Source: Palsa-1248 sp963737835 (GTDB taxonomy: Bacteria > Gemmatimonadota > Gemmatimonadetes > Gemmatimonadales > Gemmatimonadaceae). Taken from it: DNA of 64,000 nucleotides. The notes below the pieces were generated by a model. It saw only the letters and a program-made list of their open reading frames with translations. It searched no databases and was not told the DNA's origin. Every line of letters begins with the position of its first letter. The stretch's first letter is position 1. This document shows positions 52,019 through 60,800 of this stretch, in pieces. Both the position numbers and the translations under genes were made by a program. The stretch covers positions 248,001 through 312,000 of the forward strand of contig CAVTUH010000001.1 in the NCBI GenBank assembly GCA_963737835.1. The letters are read 5' to 3'.

Positions 52019-52537
52019 TCAGAGATTGAATTTCCCGAAGTCCTCGGGGCGCAACGTCTCGAGGTACGCCTTCAGCTGATCGGAGGTCAACTCCTCGGGT
52101 GTGAGGCCACCCGGAGCGGGCGACGAAAAGTCGTCCGCCGTCTCTTCCTCCTCGATCTTGGTGAGGAGCGCCTCTGGCGCGAAGATGGGCGCCGCCATCC
52201 GGAGCGCAATCGCGATGCTGTCGGACGGACGGGCGTCGATCTGGACGACGCCGTCCGCGCGGACGACGTGCAGCTCGGCGTAGTACGTGCTCTTCTGCAC
52301 CTTGGTGATCTGCACACGTCGCAAGGTGCCGCCGAGCCCCATGATCAGGCTCTTACACAAGTCATGCGTGAGTGGACGCTCGCGGCGGATGCTCTTCATC
52401 TCCATGACGATCGAGTCCGCCTCGGGCTGGCCGATCCAAATGGGCAGGATGCGCGTGCCCCCTTTCTCGCGGAGGATCACAACATGGCTGTTCGTCGAAC
52501 TGTCGAGCCCCAGCTTCTCAACGATGACTTCAACCAT
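52019..52537 (-). CDS. Bifunctional nuclease (BFN/DUF151) family protein
   Basis: This 172-residue protein has the BFN domain in residues 1-130: VVILREKGGTRILPIWIGQ, EADSIVMEMKSIRRERPLTH, STYYAELHVV and DARPSDSIAIALRMAAPIFA. The C-terminus is acidic (TKIEEEETADDF). Plant and Thermotoga-type homologues have reported RNase/DNase activity, but the physiological role in bacteria is unsettled. It lies 51 bp after ahcY in the same direction. Confidence 0.92.
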   Translation of the reverse strand: MVEVIVEKLGLDSSTNSHVVILREKGGTRILPIWIGQPEADSIVMEMKSIRRERPLTHDLCKSLIMGLGGTLRRVQITKVQKSTYYAELHVVRADGVVQIDARPSDSIAIALRMAAPIFAPEALLTKIEEEETADDFSSPAPGGLTPEELTSDQLKAYLETLRPEDFGKFNL

Positions 52538-52588
52538 AGACAGTGACGCCTCGCGCCCCTACGCCGGATCGCTCCGCGCGCCGGCTCG

Positions 52589-53974
52589 CTATGTCCCCAT
52601 GTCCCACGACGCCAGGTATCGCTCCTGTTCCGCCGTGAGCGTGTCGATATCCACCGCCATCGTCGCCAGCTTGAGCCGCGCGATCTCGCGATCGACAACC
52701 TCCGGCACGCGATGGACCGTGCGTGACAGCGTCGCGGCGTGTTGCACCAGGTACTCCGCCCCGAGCGATTGATTCGCGAAGCTCATGTCCATGACGGACG
52801 CCGGGTGTCCCTCGGCCGCAGCGAGATTGATGAGACGCCCCTCACCCAACACGAAGACGCGCTTGTCGTCGACCACGTACTCCTCGACGAACTCGCGGAG
52901 CCGGCGCGGTGGACGTTCGGCGATGTCCGCGAGAGTTGCGAGGTCCAACTCGACGTTGAAGTGGCCCGAGTTGCACACGATTGCCCCATCCTTCATGGCG
53001 CGGAAGTGCTCGGCTCGGACAACGTGGATGTTTCCGGTCAGGGTGCAGAAGATATCCCCGATCGGCGCCGCTTCCGCCATCGGCAGCACCCGGAATCCAT
53101 CCATGGTCGCCTCGAGCGCCTTGAGTGGATCGACCTCGGTGACCACGACGTTGGCCCCTGCGCCGCGGGCTCGCGATGCCACCCCTCGCCCGCACCATCC
53201 GTAGCCGGCGACCACGAATGTTGAGCCGGCGAGCAGCGAGTTGGTCGCACGGATGATGCCGTCGATCGTCGACTGACCCGTCCCGTAGCGGTTGTCGAAG
53301 AGATGCTTCGTGAACGAGTCATTGACGGAGATCACCGGAAACTGCAGCACGCCGTCGCGCGCCATGGCCCTGAGGCGAATCACGCCGGTCGTCGTCTCCT
53401 CCGTGCTGCCGATCACGCCAGCCAGCAGGGCCTTGCGGTCCGCCTGGGTGAGGCCTTCCACGTAGCGACGCACCGGCGGCGGCAGATCATCCAGCCGGTT
53501 GAGGGCGATCATATGGAGCGCCCCCACGACATCGGCGCCATCGTCCATCGTCAGATCGGGTCGATGCGCGATGACCGCACGGACGTGCTCGTAGTAGCGT
53601 TCCGTATCCTCGCCCTTCACGGCGAAGACAGCGATCTGATGATCACGGACGAGGTGTGCCGCGACGTCGTCCTGCGTGGAAAGCGGATTCGACGCGCACA
53701 AGGCGACATCGGCTCCGCCGGCCTTGAGCGTGATCATCAGGTTGGCCGTCTCGGTCGTGACGTGCAAACAGGCGCCAACCCGACGTCCGGCCAGCGGCCG
53801 CTCGGCCGCGAAGCGTGCCCGGATCTGCCGCAGCACGGGCATCGACCGTTCAGCCCATTCAGTGCGCGCGCGCCCGCCGTCGGCGAGGGCCAGGTCCTTG
53901 ACGTCGAACGATGGTGACGCAGGCGCGGACGCGCGGGCTCCGCCGCGGCGACGCGCCTTTTCAGCGGTTGGCAT
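52589..53974 (-). CDS. ahcY: S-adenosylhomocysteine hydrolase
   Basis: Start ATG at 53972-53974 gives 461 residues; the gene overlaps metK by 14 bp. Conserved parts: HVTTETANLMITLKAGGADV, CASNPLSTQDDVAA, NDSFTKHLFDNRYGTGQSTI, NAD-binding GYGWCGRG, and the closing FANQSLGAEYLV. It cleaves SAH to adenosine and homocysteine, completing the methyl cycle begun by the metK product. The N-terminal ~25 residues are basic and not conserved. Confidence 0.96.
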   Translation of the reverse strand: MPTAEKARRRGGARASAPASPSFDVKDLALADGGRARTEWAERSMPVLRQIRARFAAERPLAGRRVGACLHVTTETANLMITLKAGGADVALCASNPLSTQDDVAAHLVRDHQIAVFAVKGEDTERYYEHVRAVIAHRPDLTMDDGADVVGALHMIALNRLDDLPPPVRRYVEGLTQADRKALLAGVIGSTEETTTGVIRLRAMARDGVLQFPVISVNDSFTKHLFDNRYGTGQSTIDGIIRATNSLLAGSTFVVAGYGWCGRGVASRARGAGANVVVTEVDPLKALEATMDGFRVLPMAEAAPIGDIFCTLTGNIHVVRAEHFRAMKDGAIVCNSGHFNVELDLATLADIAERPPRRLREFVEEYVVDDKRVFVLGEGRLINLAAAEGHPASVMDMSFANQSLGAEYLVQHAATLSRTVHRVPEVVDREIARLKLATMAVDIDTLTAEQERYLASWDMGT

Positions 53975-55265
53975 TTGCTGGATCCTCGAGGGCGGCCACG
54001 GCATAAGCGGCCTTGGGCCGGCGTGGGGCACTCGCGCCGTTCCCACGATCGCTGGAGGGCGTGCGCATGATATCGGCGACCGCGCGCTTGAGCGCGGCCT
54101 TCCGGTCGGTGCGCTCCCATGAAAAGAGTGTGCGCGCCGACTTCCCACTGCCTACTCGCTCCGGAGTGCGGCCGAAATGCCCGTACGCCGCCGTCGCGCT
54201 GTAAATCGGCTTGCGAAGCTCCAACGCCTGGATGATGCCCTTCGGCGTCAGATCGAATACCTGGGCGATGGCCTCCATGATGGCAGGTTCCGGGACGCGG
54301 GCAGTGCCGAAGGTATCCACCGCAACGGACACGGGCTGGGCGACACCGATCGCATACGCCAGCTGGACCTCGCACCGGTGCGCGAGCCCCGCGGCCACGA
54401 CGTTCTTCGCGACCCATCGAGCGGCGTAGCACGCCGATCGATCGACCTTGGATGGATCCTTTCCACTGAAGGCGCCGCCCCCGTGCCGCCCCATTCCACC
54501 GTAGGTATCGACGATGATCTTGCGTCCCGTGAGTCCCGCGTCCCCTTGCGGCCCCCCGATGACGAAGCGCCCGGTCGGATTCACGTGATACTTCACGCCA
54601 CGTGGACGAAGCTCTTGTGGAATAGTCGGTTCAATCACGTCGGACAGAATCGCCTGCTTCAGTTTCGATGTGGAAATCGAATCCGCGTGCTGGGCCGACA
54701 CGACGACCGTATCGACAGCGACCGGGCAGTCGTTCTCGTAGACGACGGTCACCTGCGCCTTGCCATCAGGCCGCAGCCACGGGAGGTCGCGTGCCTTGCG
54801 GCGGTCTGCCAGTGCGCGCGTCAACCGGTGCGCCAGGAGAATTGGCATCGGCATGAGCTCATCAGTCTCATCCGTGGCGTAGCCGAACATCATTCCCTGA
54901 TCGCCGGCTCCGCCCGTGTCGACTCCCATCGCGATGTCGCCGGACTGGCGATCGATGCTACTGATCACCGCGCAGGTCGCGGTGTCGAAGCCAAACGTCG
55001 CGTCCGTGTAACCGATCTGCTGGATCGTCCCGCGGACGATGTCGGGGATGTGCACGTACGTCTTGGTGGTGATCTCACCCACGACACATGCGAGCCCGGT
55101 CGTGACGAGCGTCTCGCAGGCGACGCGGGCCATCGGGTCGTCCGCGATGATCGCGTCGAGAACGGCATCGGAGATCTGGTCGGCCAGCTTGTCAGGGTGG
55201 CCTTCCGTCACAGATTCTGACGTAAACAACCGCCGTTGCACGGCGGATCGACGATGATCGTGCAT
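53961..55265 (-). CDS. metK: S-adenosylmethionine synthetase
   Basis: This 434-residue protein has the MetK signatures: FTSESVTEGHPDKLADQISD, the hexapeptide-like GAGDQG in MGVDTGGAGDQGMMFGYATD, and YGGMGRHGGGAFSGKDPSKV. It makes SAM from methionine and ATP as a tetramer. The C-terminal extension after AYGHFGR (about 55 residues) is longer than in E. coli. It overlaps ahcY and follows ptsI by 20 bp. No SAM riboswitch is seen upstream, consistent with read-through from the PTS genes. Confidence 0.97.
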   Translation of the reverse strand: MHDHRRSAVQRRLFTSESVTEGHPDKLADQISDAVLDAIIADDPMARVACETLVTTGLACVVGEITTKTYVHIPDIVRGTIQQIGYTDATFGFDTATCAVISSIDRQSGDIAMGVDTGGAGDQGMMFGYATDETDELMPMPILLAHRLTRALADRRKARDLPWLRPDGKAQVTVVYENDCPVAVDTVVVSAQHADSISTSKLKQAILSDVIEPTIPQELRPRGVKYHVNPTGRFVIGGPQGDAGLTGRKIIVDTYGGMGRHGGGAFSGKDPSKVDRSACYAARWVAKNVVAAGLAHRCEVQLAYAIGVAQPVSVAVDTFGTARVPEPAIMEAIAQVFDLTPKGIIQALELRKPIYSATAAYGHFGRTPERVGSGKSARTLFSWERTDRKAALKRAVADIMRTPSSDRGNGASAPRRPKAAYAVAALEDPANANR

Positions 55266-55285
55266 GGTATCGGGATCTTACCCGG

Positions 55286-57052
55286 CTACGCGAGGCCGGG
55301 CAACCCACGGAGTGGAGATTCGCCGAGCGCGGCCACCAGCCGCCGGCGGATGTCCTGTTCCGCCATCGCGGCGGTCGGGGCCTCCAGTGCGTCGCGAGCG
55401 GCTTGCGCCGCGGCCTTCTGGGTGATACCGCGAATGACGCGCTTCACGAGGGCTACCGACCGTGGCGCGACGCTGAGCACTCGCAAGCCAAGGCCGATCA
55501 GCGCAAACGCCATGAGCGGGTCGGAGGCCATCTCGCCGCACACGCTCACGTCGTGCCCCGCCGCCTTGGCGGCGTCGCAGATCATGCGGATAAGACGCAG
55601 CACTGATGGGTGCAGTGGTGTGAAACGCGACGCGAGATTGGCGTTGCTCCGATCGACCGCCAGGGTGTACTGCACCAGGTCATTGGTGCCGATGCTGAAG
55701 AAGCCCACGTCTTTGCCGAAGCTCTTGGCGACGAGCGCCGCTGCGGGCGTCTCGATCATCACGCCAAGTGGGAGATCGGAGCGGAACGGAATGCCGCGCG
55801 CGGTCAACTCGGCCGCTGCCTCCTCCAGGAGCGTGCGGGCCTGGCGGACCTCGTCCAGGCTCACGACGAGCGGCAACATGATCCGGAGGTCGCCCTGCGT
55901 CCCGGCTCGCAGCAGCGCACGCAGCTGCACCTTGAACATCTCCGGTTCGTCGAGGCACATGCGAATCGCTCGCCAGCCCAGAAACGGGTTGGCTTCGGTC
56001 GGATATCCGCTCGCTGGCAGTTTGTCGCCTCCGAGATCGAACGTGCGGATCACGACCGGCCGCGGATGGAATGCCTGCACGACTCTGGCATAGGCTCGAT
56101 ATTGCTCGTCCTCGTCGGGCATGGTTGTCCGCCCGACCATCAGGAACTCCGTGCGCATGAGGCCGACGCCTTCGGCGCCGCTCTGTGCGGCTTTCTCCGC
56201 CTCCTCCGGCAGGTCGACGTTCGCGTAGACGGTCACGCGGACCCCATCCTTGGTGATCGGCTCCGCGACGGCGAACTGACGGACGTCGGCCTCGATTTCG
56301 GCTTCGCGTCGAGCCTGCCAACGGTACTGCTCGACTTCAGGCTCGGTCGGATTGACGGCGAGCACGCCGGCGGCGCCATCGAGCACGACACGCTCGTTGC
56401 CGGTGAGCCGGCTCGTCGCATCACGCAGACCCAGGACTGCCGGCAGGCCCAGGGATCGGGCGAGGATCGCGACGTGCGATGTGCGCGTCCCCGCATCGGT
56501 CGCGATGCCGATGATCGCGTCCCGGTCCAATTGGACGGTGATGCTGGGTGTCAGATCGTGCGTGACGAGAATCGCGTTGCTGCCCTTGGGGACATCCACG
56601 GGATCGTGGTCCGGCAGGCCCATGAGCAATGTCAGCACGCGAATGTGTACATCGGTCAAGTCGTTCGCGCGTTCGCGGAGCAGCGCCTGGGAGTGCCGGG
56701 CGAACTGTTGCCGGTGCTCGAGCATCACGAGGTCGAACGCTTTTTCGGCCGCATAGTTCTGCCGGATGTTGGACTCGACCTCGCTGATCAGCATGTCATC
56801 TTCGAGGACGAGGAGCTGGGCGTCGAAGATCGCCGCTTCTTCCGGGCCAGTGGACAGCTCCGCGCGTGCGCGGACATGCCGGAGTCGTTCCTTGGCCTGC
56901 TCCATCGCGGCGTGGAACCGGGCGATCTCCTCAACGATGGCCTCATCGGCAACGACCCGATGCCGCACGTCCGGCAACTCCCATCGGAGCAGGTGCACGG
57001 GCCCGACGACGATCCCGGGCGACGCGGGCACTCCCTTGAAGAGCGCGTCCAT
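55286..57052 (-). CDS. ptsI: Phosphoenolpyruvate-protein phosphotransferase, enzyme I
   Basis: This 588-residue protein has an N-terminal HPr-binding domain with the phosphorylated His193 in GTRTSHVAILARSLGLPAV and a C-terminal PEP-binding barrel (EGVGLMRTEFLMVG, MLPLVVSLDEV, GVMIETPAAALVA, FFSIGTNDLVQYTLAVDR, VCGEMASDP). It passes phosphate from PEP to HPr, whose gene is 7 bp upstream. Confidence 0.97.
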   Translation of the reverse strand: MDALFKGVPASPGIVVGPVHLLRWELPDVRHRVVADEAIVEEIARFHAAMEQAKERLRHVRARAELSTGPEEAAIFDAQLLVLEDDMLISEVESNIRQNYAAEKAFDLVMLEHRQQFARHSQALLRERANDLTDVHIRVLTLLMGLPDHDPVDVPKGSNAILVTHDLTPSITVQLDRDAIIGIATDAGTRTSHVAILARSLGLPAVLGLRDATSRLTGNERVVLDGAAGVLAVNPTEPEVEQYRWQARREAEIEADVRQFAVAEPITKDGVRVTVYANVDLPEEAEKAAQSGAEGVGLMRTEFLMVGRTTMPDEDEQYRAYARVVQAFHPRPVVIRTFDLGGDKLPASGYPTEANPFLGWRAIRMCLDEPEMFKVQLRALLRAGTQGDLRIMLPLVVSLDEVRQARTLLEEAAAELTARGIPFRSDLPLGVMIETPAAALVAKSFGKDVGFFSIGTNDLVQYTLAVDRSNANLASRFTPLHPSVLRLIRMICDAAKAAGHDVSVCGEMASDPLMAFALIGLGLRVLSVAPRSVALVKRVIRGITQKAAAQAARDALEAPTAAMAEQDIRRRLVAALGESPLRGLPGLA

Positions 57053-57059
57053 GTGCGCG

Positions 57060-57326
57060 CTACTTCTCCCCGAACTTCATTGTGATGAGCGTTGCGAGCG
57101 TATCGACTGCGGCGACCTCATCCGGGCCCGACGCCCGGAGCGTGATCGAGGAGCCGCATTCTGCCGCGAGCATGAGCACCCCCATGATGCTCTTGCCATT
57201 GACCTCCAGGTCGTCGCGGAGAATCACGATGTCGCTCGCGAACTTGGCGGCGGCTTTGACGATTTCTGCGGCCGGCCGTGCGTGAAGGCCGTTCTTGTTC
57301 ACAATCGTGACCGTGCGCTCAGCCAT
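57060..57326 (-). CDS. ptsH: Phosphocarrier protein HPr
   Basis: This 88-residue HPr has His15 in NKNGLHARPAAE, the EI-dependent phosphorylation site. Ser46 in NGKSIMGVLMLAAE is the regulatory site used by HPr kinase in Firmicutes and many other bacteria. With hprK upstream, the system is likely regulatory. It overlaps the IID stop by 8 bp and precedes ptsI. Confidence 0.97.
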   Translation of the reverse strand: MAERTVTIVNKNGLHARPAAEIVKAAAKFASDIVILRDDLEVNGKSIMGVLMLAAECGSSITLRASGPDEVAAVDTLATLITMKFGEK

Positions 57327-58131
57327 GCCGAATCACCGTCGCAAAGAGTACGAAGGCCGCCAAGAGACCGAGCGCGACGCGCCAGCCCTCGGTGCGGCCG
57401 TGCATGCGAACCAGCAATGTGCTCCCGAGCGCCGTGGCGAGAACGACGCCCACCACCGGACCTCGACCGACCCCCGGTCCAATGGCGCGACCCAAGGCGA
57501 CGGGCAATGCGATGCCCGCGAGCATCGCGCCGACGCGCGCCAGGTACGCGGGCCCACTCCGAAACAATCGCCCACTCAGTGCGGGCGCCACCCGCATGCT
57601 GTGGGTCCAGCCCGCATGGACGCCCCACGCGCGCAGCCCGACGTGCACCACATTATATGCGCCGAGGAAGATCGCGAGGACCACCAGGGCGTGTGCACCC
57701 AGCCCGTATGCAGCCAGTGCGGCCAGCGAGCAGACGGGCAGCCAACCCGCCCAGATGAGGCGGTCGCCGACGCTCCCCAGGGGGCCGCACAGCGCCGTCC
57801 GAAACCGTTCAATCCGGGCACCGGGGACGTGATCCAGCTCGGCGCGCGACAGTGCGCCGACCGCCACGGCCGCGAGATACGGATGCGCGTTGAAATACTT
57901 GGACTCGCGAGCGAGCGCCTCATGGTATTCGCGTCCGTTCGGTCCACCGGGTAAGTGGCGCAACGCCGGCTCGACGCAAAACCCGACGCCGGTCCCCATC
58001 AACAGCTCATAGTTCCACGACGCCTGGATCGCGAACAGTCGCGTGAAGATGCTCATGCGCGTTGTGATGCCCACGGGCGGCTCCGCGGTGCCGGCCGGCG
58101 GGCTGCTCCGCTGCGCCACGCTCCCGGACAT
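57319..58131 (-). CDS. PTS mannose/fructose/sorbose family, IID component
   Basis: ATG at 58129-58131 gives 270 residues. It matches the IID family: RLFAIQASWNYELLMGTGVG, PYLAAVAVGAL, RTALCGPLGSVGDRLIWAGW and C-terminal membrane helices. IID and IIC together form the sugar channel. It is 8 bp after IIC and overlaps ptsH. A long overlapping frame to 59043 covers IIC and IIB in another phase and is ignored. Confidence 0.93.
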   Translation of the reverse strand: MSGSVAQRSSPPAGTAEPPVGITTRMSIFTRLFAIQASWNYELLMGTGVGFCVEPALRHLPGGPNGREYHEALARESKYFNAHPYLAAVAVGALSRAELDHVPGARIERFRTALCGPLGSVGDRLIWAGWLPVCSLAALAAYGLGAHALVVLAIFLGAYNVVHVGLRAWGVHAGWTHSMRVAPALSGRLFRSGPAYLARVGAMLAGIALPVALGRAIGPGVGRGPVVGVVLATALGSTLLVRMHGRTEGWRVALGLLAAFVLFATVIRHG

Positions 58132-58139
58132 CGTCCGGC

Positions 58140-58838
58140 TCACCGCCACACGAGGAGGGCCACACCGACGGCGAGCCCGCACGCGAAGAGCCACCGCGTG
58201 CCCGGCGTGGTGTGAAACACCTTCCACACCGCGGCGACTGCAACGGCGGCCGCGATCCCCACGACAATGGCGCGCGACGTTCTCGGGTCGAGCGTCCAAC
58301 GCTGCGCGACGGCGAGCGCCACGGGACGGAGCGTGACGAGCGCGACCAGCGTGAGGGCACCCGCGCGCGCGAAGTCTGCCGTCAGCCCCCACAGCTGCAG
58401 ACCGACGATCGTGGAGGCGGCCCCAGCGTCGAGCGTCTGAACGTGCGTACGCGCCCGCGCCGCGTTCCAACGGCGCAGCGCGATCATTGTCCACCCGCCG
58501 ACCCACGCCGTCGCGAGAGCTGCGAGCATGGCGACGGGCAGAATTGCCGGACTTTGCCCGGGAGAGCTTCCTGCGAGCGTGCCGGCGACGACGGAGGCGG
58601 AACCCCACTCGGGGTATCGCGACGCCCCGACTGGCAGTGTCTCGAGCGCAATCAGCTCGACGGCGACCCCGGTCAGCAGGCCCATGCTTGCGCTGCCCGC
58701 CAGTGCGCCCGCGGCCGTCGCGGCGACGATTGGCCGCGATAACATGGCCTGCGGGAAACTCACGACATCGAGCCCGCAGATCGCGCCGAGGAGCACGAAG
58801 GGGAAGAGCGCCAGAATCGGCGCCGGCGCGGCGGTCAT
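58140..58838 (-). CDS. PTS mannose/fructose/sorbose family, IIC component
   Basis: This 232-residue membrane protein has about six to seven helices and sorbose-type IIC features (FPFVLLGAICGLDVVSFPQA, LLTGVAVELIALETLPVGAS, YPEWGSASVVAGTL). It forms the transport path with IID. It overlaps IIB by 4 bp. It is slightly shorter than enterobacterial ManY but complete. The transported sugar is not predictable. Confidence 0.88.
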   Translation of the reverse strand: MTAAPAPILALFPFVLLGAICGLDVVSFPQAMLSRPIVAATAAGALAGSASMGLLTGVAVELIALETLPVGASRYPEWGSASVVAGTLAGSSPGQSPAILPVAMLAALATAWVGGWTMIALRRWNAARARTHVQTLDAGAASTIVGLQLWGLTADFARAGALTLVALVTLRPVALAVAQRWTLDPRTSRAIVVGIAAAVAVAAVWKVFHTTPGTRWLFACGLAVGVALLVWR

Positions 58839-59332
58839 CGATCGCTGCGGCCTGCCAGCAGGTCGGCGATGGGGATCGCGCGCGCAGCGGGCACGTCCTG
58901 CGCGGTGATCGTAATCCCGCGATCGGCCAGCGCGCGAAGCGCGCCTTCCTCATCGGGCGCCAGAAACACGTACCGCAGCTTCTGCACGCGGCCCGCGCGA
59001 TAGTGGAGGCCCCCGACGTTGATGCCCCGAATCGCCGGGACACGGGCGGCGAGGCGCTGCATCGTCTCGATGTCCTTGGTCAGCACAATGCCCACGCGCC
59101 GATCGGCGGCGAAGCGCGCAAAGGCGTCGGCGGCCTCGTCGACCGTCTGGAAGTACACACCCATGCCCGGGGGCACGCCGAGCTGGTAGAGCTCTTGCTC
59201 CCACTCGGATGCGGCAACCTCGTCATCCACGAGCACGATGAACCCGATATCGAGTGGCTGTCCCCACCCGACGACGACTTGGCCATGGATCAAGCGATCG
59301 TCGATGCGACACAGCTCAATCGGCACCACCAC
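58835..59332 (-). CDS. PTS mannose/fructose/sorbose family, IIB component
   Basis: A run of three GTG codons at the N-terminus; the first (59332) gives 165 residues. The phospho-site is His16 in LCRIDDRLIHGQVVVGWG, with further family blocks (IVLVDDEVAASEWEQELYQL, AADRRVGIVLTKDIETMQRL). It receives phosphate from IIA and passes it to the sugar. It overlaps IIA by 17 bp and IIC by 4 bp. Confidence 0.92.
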   Translation of the reverse strand: MVVPIELCRIDDRLIHGQVVVGWGQPLDIGFIVLVDDEVAASEWEQELYQLGVPPGMGVYFQTVDEAADAFARFAADRRVGIVLTKDIETMQRLAARVPAIRGINVGGLHYRAGRVQKLRYVFLAPDEEGALRALADRGITITAQDVPAARAIPIADLLAGRSDR

Positions 59333-59738
59333 TCCCCGCGCTCCCACCGAGCACCGCCAGTGCACCCCGCCCCTTGTCGGCCGAATGACGCGCCGCGATC
59401 TGCGACGTGCAGTCCGTCTGGAATACGAAGTCGAGCAGGGCGGGCAGGTTTGCGCCGGTCACCACCACGAGATCTGGACGCTCGCGTTGCACGCGGCGCG
59501 CGGCTATCGTCCAGCTTCCGGCCGGCAGATCGGTGAAGATCACCTGCGCTCCCGCCTGGACAAGGGCGTCGCGCAGAGTCCGGACGATCTCCTCCGCGCC
59601 GAGATTGCGATTTGACAACGCGACCAGCACGCCGCCCCGACCCGTGATCTGATCCACGGCCGAGACGATCCCGACCGCGAATTCGCCGTGACCGGCGACC
59701 AGTGCCCGCGGCACGAGCGGCTCCTCTACGTCACTCAT
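59316..59738 (-). CDS. PTS mannose-type IIA component
   Basis: This 140-residue EIIA-man domain protein has phospho-acceptor His17 in ALVAGHGEFAVGIVSAV. The fold continues through EIVRTLRDALVQAGAQVIF, TDLPAGS and VVVTGANLPALLDFVF. It accepts phosphate from HPr. It overlaps the end of hprK by 8 bp and IIB by 17 bp, confirming that hprK and the PTS form one transcription unit. Confidence 0.93.
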   Translation of the reverse strand: MSDVEEPLVPRALVAGHGEFAVGIVSAVDQITGRGGVLVALSNRNLGAEEIVRTLRDALVQAGAQVIFTDLPAGSWTIAARRVQRERPDLVVVTGANLPALLDFVFQTDCTSQIAARHSADKGRGALAVLGGSAGSGGAD

Positions 59739-60800
59739 CGTCTTCTCGGAGATATTGCTTTACCAAAGCGCGCTGCACCCGCGCACGACTCATGTGCTCG
59801 ATCAGCCGCTCGTTGAACTGTTCGGCGGGGTCGATACCGCTGTAGCGGAGCAAATGATTCATCGCGATCACCTCGGCCACGACGGTGATGTTCTTTCCGG
59901 GATTGAGCGGGACCGTGATCTTGGGCACCGGTATATCCAGGATGGGCACCGTCACCCCATCCAGCCCCGTACGCTCGACGACGGCATCGTGGTCCCACAC
60001 CTCGAGATGGACCACCACTTCAATCCGTTTTTGTTGGCGGACGGCGCGGACGCCGAAGATCGCGCGGATATCGATCGAGACCGATCCCCCGCACTTCCAT
60101 AAAGTGCCGTTGCAGCTCATGGCCCGCGTCCCATGAGCACGTCGGTTCCTCGCCGCGTCACGACGACGAGGTCGTCCGCCACGAGCCGGTGCCCACGCTC
60201 GACCAGATCGAGTACACACTCGGACTTGCCGATCCCACTCCTGCCGGTGAAGAGCAAGCCGACGCCAAATACGTCGGCGAGGGAACCATGCATGGTCGTG
60301 CGCGGCGCGAACTGATCCTCCAGGACCGGTTTCACACGCCGGTAGAATTCATTGGTCTTGAGCGGCGACCGCAGGATGGCCACACCGGCGGCAGCGGCCT
60401 GCTCGGCAAGCCCCGGTGGCAGATCCTGCCCTTTGGTCACAAACAGCGCGGGGACGTCGAAGCGGAGGAACTGGCGGAGCACGCGTTCACGATCCGCGGG
60501 AGCGAGCGAGTTCAGGTAGGTGACTTCGGTCTCGCCGAGTACCTGGAGGCGCTGGCCGACGAACCGATCGACGTAACCCGCGAGGACGAGCCCCGGGCTG
60601 GAGATCTCCGGGCTGCTGACGACGCGTTCGAGACCCGCGTCGGCGTCGCTGCCCGGTGGGCGGAGGTGTTCGAGCGAGAGCGTGTCGCGAAGGAGGTCCA
60701 GCAGCGCGCCCACGCTGAGCGTCGGCGGCGCGCCCGGTCCCCGGGCGCGCTCGTCGCCGCCAGCGGCGCCTTTTGGTGAGTGGTCAGACGGCGCGGTCAT
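59731..60800 (-). pseudogene. hprK: HPr kinase/phosphorylase, reading frame broken by two single-base insertions
   Basis: The first frame (60800 to 60117, 227 residues) carries the N-terminal domain and the P-loop GRSGIGKSE, then VADDLVVVTRRGTDVLMGRG, and stops. The conserved continuation HELQRHFMEVRGIGL lies in a second frame, and IDIRAIFGVRAVRQQKRIEV to the stop at 59731 in a third. Removing one C at about 60121-60124 and one base at about 60075 restores a full HprK. The enzyme phosphorylates HPr on Ser46 and links PTS state to regulation. Because the rest of the operon is intact, these may be sequence errors. If real, the kinase loses its C-terminal signature region. Confidence 0.85.
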
